A stretch of DNA of 8,998 bases from NCBI GenBank assembly GCA_025449725.1, contig JANWIU010000044.1, positions 1-8,998 on the forward strand, in the 5' to 3' direction. The first letter of the stretch is position 1, and each line of letters starts with the position of its first letter. Under the pieces are notes generated by a model. That model had not been told where the DNA came from. It did no database searches and was given only the letters and a program-made list of their open reading frames with translations. The translations under genes were made by a program, and so were the position numbers. The stretch is from Pseudobdellovibrio sp. (GTDB lineage Bacteria > Bdellovibrionota > Bdellovibrionia > Bdellovibrionales > Bdellovibrionaceae). Below are positions 1-6,800 of the stretch, in pieces.

Positions 1-254
1 CTAAAAAACTTGAGATTCCGGATATGACTGCAGGCTTAACGGCGCAAGACGGCGGTGCTAATCAAAGCATGCTGGTCTTAATGAAAACTTTTACAGAGCA
101 TTTATCAAAATCCATTAAAGAAGTTAAGATCAGTGTTATCAATACAGAACTTGGTAAACCGGTTACAGCCGATGTTACGATTTACATGATTGATTATGAC
201 AGGCCATTACCAATACCGGGCTCTGCCGGTGGTGCCGGCGGCGGTGGCCAGTGA
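1..254 (+). CDS. gspI: Type II secretion minor pseudopilin GspI, C-terminal part (5' truncated by window edge)
   Basis: The reading frame is open from base 3 and ends at TGA 252-254, so only the last ~83 codons are present. The N-terminal prepilin leader and hydrophobic helix that would settle the family lie outside the window. The visible part has alternating beta-strand-like segments (VKISVINTEL, ADVTIYMIDY) typical of the C-terminal sheet of a minor pseudopilin, then PLPIPG and a Gly/Ala-rich tail (GSAGGAGGGGQ). The GspI call rests mainly on position: it directly precedes gspJ and gspK, and gspI-gspJ-gspK is the usual T2SS order. In that family GspI forms the pseudopilus tip with J and K. 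The stop overlaps the gspJ start by 4 bases (GTGA), which suggests translational coupling. The glycine tail is probably flexible and is not part of the classical fold. Confidence 0.72.
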   Translation, partial: KKLEIPDMTAGLTAQDGGANQSMLVLMKTFTEHLSKSIKEVKISVINTELGKPVTADVTIYMIDYDRPLPIPGSAGGAGGGGQ

Positions 255-1108
255 ATATGCTAAAAACCCTTCATTCAAAAAAAGCCTTCACTTTGTTAGA
301 AGTTATTCTTGCAATCACTATTTTAGCGACGATGGCGCTGGTTACGACACAGGCCCTTACCCGCGCATTAAAAGCCCGCACCAAAATTCAAGCGGAAGTC
401 GACGATGTTTCAGGACTGCGCGATTCACTTCGAATGATACGATCTGATATTAATTTGGCGTTTCATCACCGTGACTTCGAAAAAGAACTTCAGGATATCG
501 CAACTAAATCGGCCTCTCCGACTACAACGGCTCCCGGCGCTGTTGACGGCGCTCAAGGGCCTCCTAGGCAAACCAGACGTTACGACCCCACTACAGATTT
601 TGTCGGCGATGAAACGACTGTTAATTTCGTAACTTTAAACAGCGGGCGCCTTTCATCCGCTGTCGTACAGGCGGATTTTATTGAAGTCGGTTATTCCTTG
701 AAAAGTTGTAATAATCTGACCACAAATAAATCCAGCAGTTGTTTGTACCGGCGTGTACAAAACATTATTGATGAAGATGTAAAAGCCGGCGGTAACGAAA
801 TTGTAATGTTAGAAAATGTTTCTGAATTTAAACTTCGTTACATCGGTGAAACTAAGCAAGACTGGGTTAACGAATGGAATTCATCTAGAAGCGCCGTCGA
901 TGGCGGAACTCGCGGCCGCTTTCCTGACTCTGTTGAAGTTTCGCTGGCGATTGAAAGAGAATTCGAAGGAAAGCAAAAAACTTATTCAATGCAGTTAGTG
1001 GTACCTGTGCACTTTCCGAATAATCCTGCCAGAAGCGGCGGCGGAACGCCGAATACCTTTGGAGCTGCCGGGTTAGACCCAGCAACTGGGGGCCGTGTTG
1101 ATCAGTAG
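251..1108 (+). CDS. gspJ: Type II secretion minor pseudopilin GspJ
   Basis: 285 residues. A type III (prepilin) signal is clear: short basic leader, KKA then FTLLEVILAITILATMALV, with cleavage expected between A12 and F13 and the conserved Glu at mature position 5 (E17). The residue before the cut is Ala rather than the usual Gly. GspJ-like motifs follow: FIEVGYSL (143-150), LYRR (165-168), VMLENVSEFKLRY (185-197), two Trp (205, 209) and FPDSVEVSLAIE (224-235). C153 and C164 could form a disulfide. Residues ~86-115 are a Pro/Thr/Gly-rich insertion and the C-terminus is Gly-rich. GTG at 251 overlaps the gspI stop. ATG at 257 is an alternative start that shortens the leader by two residues. Known role of the family: with GspI and GspK it caps the pseudopilus that drives exoproteins through the outer-membrane secretin. 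The product should be processed by the prepilin peptidase GspO and sit in the inner membrane or periplasm. Confidence 0.9.
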   Translation: MNMLKTLHSKKAFTLLEVILAITILATMALVTTQALTRALKARTKIQAEVDDVSGLRDSLRMIRSDINLAFHHRDFEKELQDIATKSASPTTTAPGAVDGAQGPPRQTRRYDPTTDFVGDETTVNFVTLNSGRLSSAVVQADFIEVGYSLKSCNNLTTNKSSSCLYRRVQNIIDEDVKAGGNEIVMLENVSEFKLRYIGETKQDWVNEWNSSRSAVDGGTRGRFPDSVEVSLAIEREFEGKQKTYSMQLVVPVHFPNNPARSGGGTPNTFGAAGLDPATGGRVDQ

Positions 1109-2378
1109 ATTTTTTAAAGGCCGCTTTAAATACAGCCGCAATCAAAAAATATTGCAAAAACGTAACGGCGTCGCATTGATTTTAGCCCTGACATCGCTGA
1201 TGTTTATGGTTTACATCGCTACGGAAGTTACAAAAGATTCAGCAATTGAATTCGTTGTGAACTCTAAAGAAATGACACGGCTTAAAGCTTACTATGCGGC
1301 CCGCAACAGTATGCAGATTGCTTTACTGCGCATAAAATTGTTTCAGCAGGCTTCGCAATTACCGTTGCCGGAGGCTTATGCCAGCCAGCTTGATTTAATT
1401 TGGAAGTTCCCGTTTGCGTGGCCCTTGCCGATTCCGGGCGATTTAAATTCAGTCGATAAAGAGATGATGCAAAATGTAACTAAAGAATCTTTAATGGATG
1501 CCACTTACACGCACACTATTGAAGACGAAGGTTCAAAAATTGACTTAAATGATCTGGCCTCGCCTTCTAAAACCTTAAGAGAGGTCACCAGAAAACAGGT
1601 CTTAAATATTTTTGAACAAAAAGTAAATTCTGACGATGACTTCAGATCCAAATACCAAAATGAAAACATGGAAGACCTTGTTGGCCGCATTTACGACTGG
1701 ATGAGCGATTCCACCACCGCCCTTCAAGGCGGAGACAAACGCCAGGCGTTTTCTGAATTGGGCCAGGGTTACCCGCCGAACAGAGGCTTCAGAACCGTTG
1801 AAGAATTGCGATTAGTTCCGGGAATGAACGAAGATTTTTATCAGTTGCTGGCACCGCGAGTAACGATTTACGGAATGAAGGCTATTAATCCGAATTCAGC
1901 TTCAAAAGATGTTTTGATGTCACTTGACCCGGGCATTGGTGAAGAAGCCGTAACCGAAGCTTTAGCCAGAAGAGAAGACCCGGAAAAAGGTGGCCCCTTC
2001 AAAGGCAAAGGCGATGAGTGTTTGAAAGACTTCAAATCCTTTGTTGAAACCAAAGGGGCGCGTTTATCTCCGGAATTTGATAAGATTCCTATGGTTTGCG
2101 ATAAAGTTTTTAATTTCAAAATTATTGCCACGGGTGTTTACGGTGGTGGCCAGTTTGCCTTGCAAAAAAATATTGTGGCTTATGTTGTCGACATATCAAA
2201 AGCGGCGGCGCAGGTAAAAACATTTCTTGATAAAGAAAAACTGGAAGAAAATCCGCAAACTCCCGCACCTAACCCGAACCCAACACCGAATCCCGCTGCT
2301 GGACCTGGGTCCAGCCCTCCAAAACAAGAACCTCTTCCCAAAGGCGCGCCACGTGTCGTATACTGGACAGAGTACTAG
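1095..2378 (+). CDS. gspK: Type II secretion minor pseudopilin GspK
   Basis: 427 residues, longer than the roughly 320 usual for GspK. A long basic leader (~25 residues) ends in RNG, followed by VALILALTSLMFMVYIA, so cleavage is expected between G25 and V26. There is no Glu at mature position 5, which is normal for GspK. Family motifs in order: YYAARNSMQIALL (66-78), EDEGSKIDLNDL (143-154), YDWMSDS (200-206), YPPNRGFRTVEELRLVPGM (226-244) and a helix-hairpin-helix-like INPNSASKDVLMSL (264-277). C309 and C335 may pair. After ~residue 385 comes a Pro/Asn-rich linker and a terminal RVVYWTEY. The start overlaps gspJ by 14 bases. GTG 1095 lies only 2 nt from a GGGGG run (1088-1092), so TTG 1098, with 5-nt spacing, is a plausible alternative. 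No ATG occurs before the membrane helix. In the family GspK is the bulky tip pseudopilin that binds GspI and GspJ. Confidence 0.92.
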   Translation: MLISRFFKGRFKYSRNQKILQKRNGVALILALTSLMFMVYIATEVTKDSAIEFVVNSKEMTRLKAYYAARNSMQIALLRIKLFQQASQLPLPEAYASQLDLIWKFPFAWPLPIPGDLNSVDKEMMQNVTKESLMDATYTHTIEDEGSKIDLNDLASPSKTLREVTRKQVLNIFEQKVNSDDDFRSKYQNENMEDLVGRIYDWMSDSTTALQGGDKRQAFSELGQGYPPNRGFRTVEELRLVPGMNEDFYQLLAPRVTIYGMKAINPNSASKDVLMSLDPGIGEEAVTEALARREDPEKGGPFKGKGDECLKDFKSFVETKGARLSPEFDKIPMVCDKVFNFKIIATGVYGGGQFALQKNIVAYVVDISKAAAQVKTFLDKEKLEENPQTPAPNPNPTPNPAAGPGSSPPKQEPLPKGAPRVVYWTEY

Positions 2379-2446
2379 AACGCGGATTGAGTTTTTGGTT
2401 TTAATATAAATTCAATCTTTAGATTTTTCATCATGGAAGGGGCCAC
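2379..2446 (+). promoter_or_regulatory. gspK-gspL gap with gspL Shine-Dalgarno and AT-rich patch
   Basis: This 68-bp gap is the only non-overlapping junction in the visible gsp operon. A strong Shine-Dalgarno, GGAAGGGG (2435-2442), lies 4 nt before the gspL ATG at 2447. Upstream, GATTGA (2385-2390) and TCAATC (2412-2417) can pair across a 21-nt loop. The loop contains a -10-like TATAAA (2405-2410), but no -35 hexamer sits at proper spacing. A weak internal promoter or a processing hairpin is possible. I would not call either with confidence, and the operon most likely reads through. Confidence 0.4.
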
Positions 2447-4114
2447 ATGCGATCTATCGGTGTAGATATCGGTGACTATTCAGTCAAGATCGTTGAACTC
2501 GTTCAAAATAAAAAAAGCGTTTACATCAATCAATATCAAGAAAAAGTTTTAAGTCAGAACGTTTCCAAAGAAGATAAAGAACTTGAAGTCATTGAGTTTG
2601 TCCGTTCGTTTATTGCTTCAGGCGATTATGCGCAAGACCGTTGGATCATCGCTGTTCCGCAGTCAAAAGCAACGACCCGTTTTAAATCATTTCCGTTTTC
2701 AGACCGTGTAAAGATTCAAAAAAGTCTTTCGTTCGAAATGGAAGAAGATATCCCATTTGATACAGATTCATGTGTGTTTGAATCAAAAGTGGTTCAAACC
2801 AGTGGCGCTGCCGCAGATATTTTAGCCACAGCGATTCCCCGCAATCACGTTGAAGACATTGTAGACCTTGCCAGTAACTTCGGTGTTGATATTTACGCTG
2901 TCAGCATAGAAGGTTTGGCTTTTGCGAACTTACTTGAAAACTGGGATGCCCCGCCGCCTTCGCTGCCTTCGAATTTAAGTTTAGATGACAGCCAAAAACC
3001 AAAAAAATATATTCAGGTTGTTTTGAATCTGGGCCACAAATCGACGTTACTGACAGCCTATGAAAATAACCGGTTGGTTTTTACACGCAGTCTTTTTTGG
3101 GGTGCGAATCAACTGATTCAGGAAATTATAAAAAAGAATTCTATCTCTTACATCGAAGCCGTTAAAATATTGCAAAGCCAGGCGACAATTCTACTGACAA
3201 AAGACAACGCCAGCTACGACCAAACACAAACTTCGGGCATTCTTACGAAATCCATTCGCGACTTAACCCGCGATATTCAAATGACCTTGCTTGAATTACA
3301 AAGTGAATTCAACGCTGACATCACCGCCCTTCATTATACCGGCGGCCTAAGCCTTTTACCGAATCTAGGCGCTTTCCTGACTCAACACCTGGAAGTGGCT
3401 TGCAACCCGATTGTGTTACTGCAAAACTACACTTCCCAGTTGGCACCGTCGTCTGAACAAGCGGCTATTATCGAATCACGTTTTACAAGTGCTGTTGCCA
3501 TTGCATTAGAAGGTCTTAAAAAACCAAGAAATCCGGCGATCAATCTGTTAAAAGGCGATTTTGCAAAACAAAATAAAGGTCTGCAGAATTTATGGGAAAA
3601 CTGGGGCACAATCATTCAAATCAGTGCGGCCGCTTTGGTTGTACTTTTTGTTTGGTCATCGTTACGAAGCAGTTTTTCTACCACGTTGGCTGATAAAGGA
3701 AGCGAAGCCGTTTCAGAACAGGCAAAAACTGTAGCACGCTTACCGAAGAAGCAAGCTAACGAAAAAGGTGTTCGTAAATATATTAAAGATAATAAAAAGA
3801 AAATCACTGAAATGAAGAAAGTATCTGAAGTGGCGCAAATGAATTCTGCCTTAGATATTTTGAAAAAAGTCAGCGAGGCGGCTCCTGGTAAAAATCAGGT
3901 TAAGGTTGATATCATGCGATTCACGGTACGTGACGATGTGGTGCAAATTGTCGGTTACGCAAACAGCGCGCAAGATGTTTCAGCTTTATCTCAAGGTTTA
4001 AAATCACTGGCTACCGATGGCACCGTAACCAATCAGCCGGCGGGCTTAAGTGTTATGCCCAACCGAACATCTTTCAATCTGTCTTTCAAGGCAGACAGAG
4101 GAGTTGTTAAATGA
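2447..4114 (+). CDS. gspL: Type II secretion inner-membrane platform protein GspL with PilM-like cytoplasmic domain
   Basis: 555 residues, larger than the ~400 typical of enterobacterial GspL. Residues 1-~360 are an actin/PilM-like domain: a phosphate-1 motif GVDIGDYSVKIVEL (5-18), the PilM-type EMEEDIPFD (97-105), a phosphate-2-like VVLNLGHKST (191-200), and an adenosine-type YTGGLSLLPNLGAFL (297-311). In phosphate-2 the usual DIG is NLG. One membrane helix follows at ~388-403. A Lys-rich, probably helical periplasmic stretch (~415-480) leads into a small C-terminal domain (~484-552) resembling the PilN/GspL ferredoxin-like fold. Known role: GspL recruits the secretion ATPase GspE through its cytoplasmic domain and pairs with GspM in the platform. 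The ATG has a strong Shine-Dalgarno (GGAAGGGG). The stop overlaps gspM (ATGA). A PilM/PilN fusion of a type IV pilus machine is the alternative, but the surrounding gsp genes favour GspL. Confidence 0.9.
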   Translation: MRSIGVDIGDYSVKIVELVQNKKSVYINQYQEKVLSQNVSKEDKELEVIEFVRSFIASGDYAQDRWIIAVPQSKATTRFKSFPFSDRVKIQKSLSFEMEEDIPFDTDSCVFESKVVQTSGAAADILATAIPRNHVEDIVDLASNFGVDIYAVSIEGLAFANLLENWDAPPPSLPSNLSLDDSQKPKKYIQVVLNLGHKSTLLTAYENNRLVFTRSLFWGANQLIQEIIKKNSISYIEAVKILQSQATILLTKDNASYDQTQTSGILTKSIRDLTRDIQMTLLELQSEFNADITALHYTGGLSLLPNLGAFLTQHLEVACNPIVLLQNYTSQLAPSSEQAAIIESRFTSAVAIALEGLKKPRNPAINLLKGDFAKQNKGLQNLWENWGTIIQISAAALVVLFVWSSLRSSFSTTLADKGSEAVSEQAKTVARLPKKQANEKGVRKYIKDNKKKITEMKKVSEVAQMNSALDILKKVSEAAPGKNQVKVDIMRFTVRDDVVQIVGYANSAQDVSALSQGLKSLATDGTVTNQPAGLSVMPNRTSFNLSFKADRGVVK

Positions 4115-4809
4115 GTGCATTAGACAGCCTGAAAGACAAAGGCCAAGCGGCCGGCCAAAAGATATTTGAACGTGTGCGGGAATCTTCTGCCTACGCACAG
4201 ATGATGGATCGTTATGAAAACCTGACTCCGCCCGGCCAAAAAATAGCAAAGCTTGTCGCTACTGTTTTAGTTTTATTAATTATTTTATTTATTCCGCTTA
4301 GTAACCTTTCAACTTCTTACACTAACATTTCGATGTTCGAAGAAGAGCGTAATTTAATCCGCGAACTCTTTAGAACTTACCGCGAATCTTCTTCTAACCA
4401 GAACTTACCCGTCCCGCCCCCTGCCGACAGCCTTATGAGCATGGTAACGTCGGTTATTCAGCGTGCAGAATTATTGCCTGAACAAAATATCGGTATTTCT
4501 GAAGGCCCTGTAGAAGGCCGCATGATTCCAAGCAACTTGGTTTCAAATGTGATGCAAGTCAGACTGGCAAAATTAAATTTAAAACAAATCGTAGATATCG
4601 GCGGATCATTAGTCGGAATCTCTGACAGCGTAAAAATGAAAGACATCGCTATTGTGGCCAATGCCAGTGACACCCGTTATTACGATGTGACTTACAAACT
4701 TTACAGCTTAAAAGTTCCTGAAGCAGCACCTGAACCAATGCCGGAACCAGAAAAGAAATCAGGCCGCAACTCTAACCCTAGTTCGGGCGATGAGGGTGCT
4801 AACGAATGA
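4111..4809 (+). CDS. gspM: Type II secretion inner-membrane platform protein GspM
   Basis: 232 residues. A ~45-residue cytoplasmic N-terminus includes YENLTPPGQKIAK (35-47), which corresponds to the pre-membrane segment of GspM proteins. A single membrane helix spans ~48-63 (LVATVLVLLIILFIPL). A helical stretch (~75-92) follows, then a periplasmic domain to ~200 with alternating strands and helices compatible with the ferredoxin-like GspM fold. The tail (~203-232) is Pro/Glu-rich and then polar, and is probably disordered. In the T2SS, GspM binds GspL and stabilises the GspE-GspL platform at the inner membrane. AGAGGAG (4097-4103) precedes the ATG by 7 nt, and the start overlaps the gspL stop by 4 bases. 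GspM sequences are poorly conserved, so the call depends on topology plus the gspL-M-N position. Confidence 0.85.
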   Translation: MSALDSLKDKGQAAGQKIFERVRESSAYAQMMDRYENLTPPGQKIAKLVATVLVLLIILFIPLSNLSTSYTNISMFEEERNLIRELFRTYRESSSNQNLPVPPPADSLMSMVTSVIQRAELLPEQNIGISEGPVEGRMIPSNLVSNVMQVRLAKLNLKQIVDIGGSLVGISDSVKMKDIAIVANASDTRYYDVTYKLYSLKVPEAAPEPMPEPEKKSGRNSNPSSGDEGANE

Positions 4810-5780
4810 TGAATTCAATTGTCATCTTTTTTAGATTCCTATTTTCGAACATCAAGAAGATTTTATTGGTGTTGTTGCTGACCGTGGTGTTTTTGTTCAT
4901 TTTGTTTCCGTTAAGTGATTTGAATGACTTGATTACATCGCAGGTTTCAAAGGCCACTGGCAACCGCGTGTTTTTGCAATTTGATGAATTACACTTAAAC
5001 CCGTTCACAGTGACCGTCGGCATGGATAACGTCATTGTCGAAACCCCGCAGATTTCCTCGTTAACTTCAGATAAAGTAAAAGTCTCCCCTTCGATTATGG
5101 CGGCTTTTCAAAAAAAACCGGGCGGCAGCTTTTCTGCGACAGGTTTTTTAAAGGGTGAAGTTGAAGTTAGTATTACTCCGGCCGGTGCGGCTTCTAAAAG
5201 CGGCGCTGATAAATCCAAGATCGAAGTGAACGCACAAAACATCAGCCTTAATGAGGCCAGACAAGTCGCACAGCTAAGTGTTCCTTTAAAGGGCCAGCTC
5301 AGTATGTATTCGCAGGCTGTGGCTGACCTTACGTTTACTGAACAGCCTGATATGGATTTAAATCTTGTGATTAATAAGTTTGAAGTGCCTTCAACGACCG
5401 TATCTACCGGCTTTATGGGCGCAATCAACATTCCGCAAGTGACGTTTGATAAAGTCGAACTTAAAGGAAAGCTTTCAAACGGAAAATTCCAGATCGAAAC
5501 CGGCAAACTGGGCACCTTAAAAGATGATTTATACGGTGAAATCAAAGGCGAAATCGGCATTACTTTTATGAATATGGGCGGCCAAGTCGTACCGCAATTC
5601 GGGTCTTACAATGTGTCGGTAGACCTAAAGGCGAATAACAGTTTTCAGCAACGTGGCGGTCTGTTTTTATCTTTCTTAGATTCATCTAAAACGATGGTCG
5701 GCAGCACGGCTCAGTATAAATTCCGCCTGCAGGGCGACCCGGCTTACGGTAACCCGTTTCAGCTGACCCCGATCAGATAA
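4806..5780 (+). CDS. gspN: Type II secretion accessory protein GspN (Leptospira/delta-type)
   Basis: 324 residues. One N-terminal membrane helix (~18-36) is followed by a long beta-rich periplasmic region. Repeated strand-turn units such as LQFDELHLNPFTVTVGMDNV, KGEVEVSI, INIPQVTFDKVELKG and DDLYGEIKGEIGI resemble AsmA/TamB-like proteins. The ending LQGDPAYGNPFQLTPIR resembles the last residues of the GspN family described from Leptospira and deltaproteobacteria. That family is linked to T2SS loci but has no firmly defined molecular role. A periplasmic or lipid-related accessory role is inference. The start ATG 4806 (or the adjacent ATG 4809) overlaps the gspM stop (ATGA), with GAGGG (4792-4796) 9 nt upstream. 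It is the last gene of the operon visible here. Confidence 0.85.
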   Translation: MMNSIVIFFRFLFSNIKKILLVLLLTVVFLFILFPLSDLNDLITSQVSKATGNRVFLQFDELHLNPFTVTVGMDNVIVETPQISSLTSDKVKVSPSIMAAFQKKPGGSFSATGFLKGEVEVSITPAGAASKSGADKSKIEVNAQNISLNEARQVAQLSVPLKGQLSMYSQAVADLTFTEQPDMDLNLVINKFEVPSTTVSTGFMGAINIPQVTFDKVELKGKLSNGKFQIETGKLGTLKDDLYGEIKGEIGITFMNMGGQVVPQFGSYNVSVDLKANNSFQQRGGLFLSFLDSSKTMVGSTAQYKFRLQGDPAYGNPFQLTPIR

Positions 5781-5951
5781 GCCTGTCCGCTTTTGTTAAT
5801 GCGGCTTCCGCGTTTCGCCTCTGATATTTTGTCATTTCTCCTTTAATCGCCTATGGAATAGGCTAAGCCTTTGCACATAGTTACAGCATTAAAGATTACC
5901 TGATTGACTCAGGAATCGCACAAAGTAAAACAATCTGTGGAGGGTGCATAA
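5781..5951 (+). promoter_or_regulatory. gspN-ssb intergenic region: dyads, candidate ssb promoter and RBS
   Basis: These 171 bp contain no gene. Near the gspN end, ATGCGG-CTT-CCGCGT (5799-5813, one G-T pair) is a small hairpin without a real T tract, so a weak operon end at best. GCCTAT-GGA-ATAGGC (5849-5863) is a perfect 6-bp dyad, and its right arm can pair instead with GCCT at 5867-5870. The best promoter match for ssb is TTGACT (5904-5909), a 16-bp spacer, then TAAAAC (5926-5931), which would give a very short leader. The Shine-Dalgarno GGAGGG (5939-5944) is 7 nt before the ssb ATG. The ribosome binding site is certain; the promoter is tentative. Confidence 0.5.
5894..5917 (+). repeat. 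Imperfect inverted repeat over the candidate ssb -35 element
   Basis: GATT-A-CCTGA, loop TTGAC, TCAGG-AATC: nine complementary base pairs interrupted by a single unpaired A (5898). The centre coincides with the TTGAC of the candidate -35 element, so it could be an operator for a dimeric regulator. If transcription begins further upstream it would instead be an RNA hairpin. The dyad is visible directly; the function is inferred. Confidence 0.5.
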
Positions 5952-6401
5952 ATGTCTGGAGTAAATAAAGTTATTATCGTGGGTCGTCTGGGAAAAGATC
6001 CTGAAATGAAAACCATTTCCCAAGGTAGAACAGTTACAAATCTAACTGTTGCAACAAGTGAAAATTGGACTGATAAAAGCGGTCAAAATCAAGAGCGTAC
6101 TGAGTGGCACAGAATTGTAACTTGGGACAAACAAGCAGAAAACTGCGCTAAATACCTTAGCAAAGGCAGCCAAGTATACGTTGAAGGCCGATTACAAACG
6201 CGTTCTTGGGAAGACAACGGCGTAAAAAAATACGCAACTGATATCGTTGCTTCTACAGTGCAATTTTTAAGTACTAATAGCAGTAAAACTGCAGGCGGAA
6301 CTCAGCAAACTTCACAGGCTTCTCAAGGTGGCGGAGATTTCAATTTTGGTGATTTCGGCCCAGAACCGACATTCAACCAAAGCGAAGATATTCCGTTCTA
6401 G
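5952..6401 (+). CDS. ssb: Single-stranded DNA-binding protein SSB
   Basis: 149 residues with the standard bacterial SSB layout. The OB fold (1-~108) opens with SGVNKVIIVGRLGKDPE, includes NLTVATSENWTDKSG, WHRIVTWDKQAENCAKYL and GSQVYVEGRLQTRSWEDN, and carries Trp at 39, 52, 58 and 86. W39, W52 and W86 match the spacing of the DNA-stacking tryptophans of the E. coli protein. A Gly/Gln/Ser-rich linker (~109-140) follows. The acidic tip SEDIPF (144-149) ends in DIPF, the docking peptide for replication and repair partners. Known role: coats single-stranded DNA in the cytoplasm as a tetramer during replication, recombination and repair. ATG 5952 has GGAGGG 7 nt upstream and is preceded by a promoter-like region. 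A strong terminator follows, so ssb is probably transcribed alone. Confidence 0.97.
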   Translation: MSGVNKVIIVGRLGKDPEMKTISQGRTVTNLTVATSENWTDKSGQNQERTEWHRIVTWDKQAENCAKYLSKGSQVYVEGRLQTRSWEDNGVKKYATDIVASTVQFLSTNSSKTAGGTQQTSQASQGGGDFNFGDFGPEPTFNQSEDIPF

Positions 6402-6433
6402 TTCGGCTAATTCAGTCAGAATTTCTTTTTATA

Positions 6434-6470
6434 AAAGCCTTTTGTTCATAACAAAAGGCTTTATTTTTTT
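6434..6470 (+). terminator. Strong rho-independent terminator after ssb
   Basis: A perfect 13-bp stem, AAAGCCTTTTGTT (6434-6446) with AACAAAAGGCTTT (6450-6462), closes a CAT loop and is followed by A and then seven T (6464-6470). It begins 33 nt after the ssb stop. The flank on the other side is A-rich on the minus strand, so it should act only on + strand transcription. Confidence 0.95.
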
Positions 6471-6494
6471 GCAAAATGCCCTCACAATTAAATC
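6460..6494 (+). promoter_or_regulatory. Candidate leaderless promoter for the lipoprotein gene
   Basis: Only 24 bp separate the terminator T tract from ATG 6495. A -10-like CACAAT (6483-6488) would place the transcription start at about the A of that ATG. The -35 position falls on TTTATT (6460-6465) in the terminator and is a poor match. No Shine-Dalgarno is present. This is a positional argument, not a strong promoter match. Confidence 0.3.
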
Positions 6495-6800
6495 ATGTTA
6501 TCAGCAGCTAAGGTTTTCAGCATCACTGCCACCGTTTTACTTTTTACAGGATGTACCGTTTACAAATCCTCTGACCGTAAAAGATTCGAAACCGATACGG
6601 CCGCTGTTCAGATAAATAATTTTATAAATGAAATCTGCAGCGATGTAAGTCTTCGTGATGAAGCGCAGGCCTCGAAGCTGGTTAAAATTTTTAATTCAAG
6701 CCATGACGGCGCGTCTGTATTTTTATGGGAGCATATCGTAAACGATAAATCCTATTTAGAAACAGATAACTTAAAGGGAGTTTTCTGTTTATATGAGTAA
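6495..6800 (+). CDS. Small predicted lipoprotein of unknown function
   Basis: 101 residues; I do not recognise a family. The N-terminus is a lipoprotein signal peptide: one Lys (K6), a hydrophobic run to F17, then the lipobox F-T-G-C with lipidation expected at C20. The residue after C20 is Thr rather than Asp, which by the Lol rule favours outer-membrane sorting. The mature part is ~80 residues and looks helical (FETDTAAVQINNFINEICSD, DEAQASKLVKIF), with C48 and C98 as a possible disulfide. The start is fixed: the frame has a stop at 6489-6491 and no other start codon occurs before the lipobox. Yet no Shine-Dalgarno precedes the ATG. The 3' end overlaps the next gene by 8 bases, so the two are probably cotranscribed and may act together in the envelope. 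Confidence 0.75.
   Translation: MLSAAKVFSITATVLLFTGCTVYKSSDRKRFETDTAAVQINNFINEICSDVSLRDEAQASKLVKIFNSSHDGASVFLWEHIVNDKSYLETDNLKGVFCLYE

Noticed and set aside
190..447. 85-codon + strand frame across the gspI-gspJ junction
   Set aside because: It is out of frame with both genes and its translation is Ser/His/Arg-rich noise; gspI and gspJ explain the region.
5108..5560. 150-codon open frame on the minus strand inside gspN
   Set aside because: It lies wholly within a well-supported + strand gene, the protein is Ser/Pro/Leu-rich without any recognisable fold, and no ribosome binding site or context supports it.
5799..5813. Terminator of the gsp operon
   Set aside because: ATGCGG-CTT-CCGCGT forms a short stem but is followed by only TT within TTCGCC, not a T tract, so it is described as a hairpin only.
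6328..6615. 95-codon + strand frame crossing the ssb end and its terminator
   Set aside because: It spans a perfect terminator hairpin and overlaps both ssb and the lipoprotein gene out of frame, with a composition of read-through sequence.
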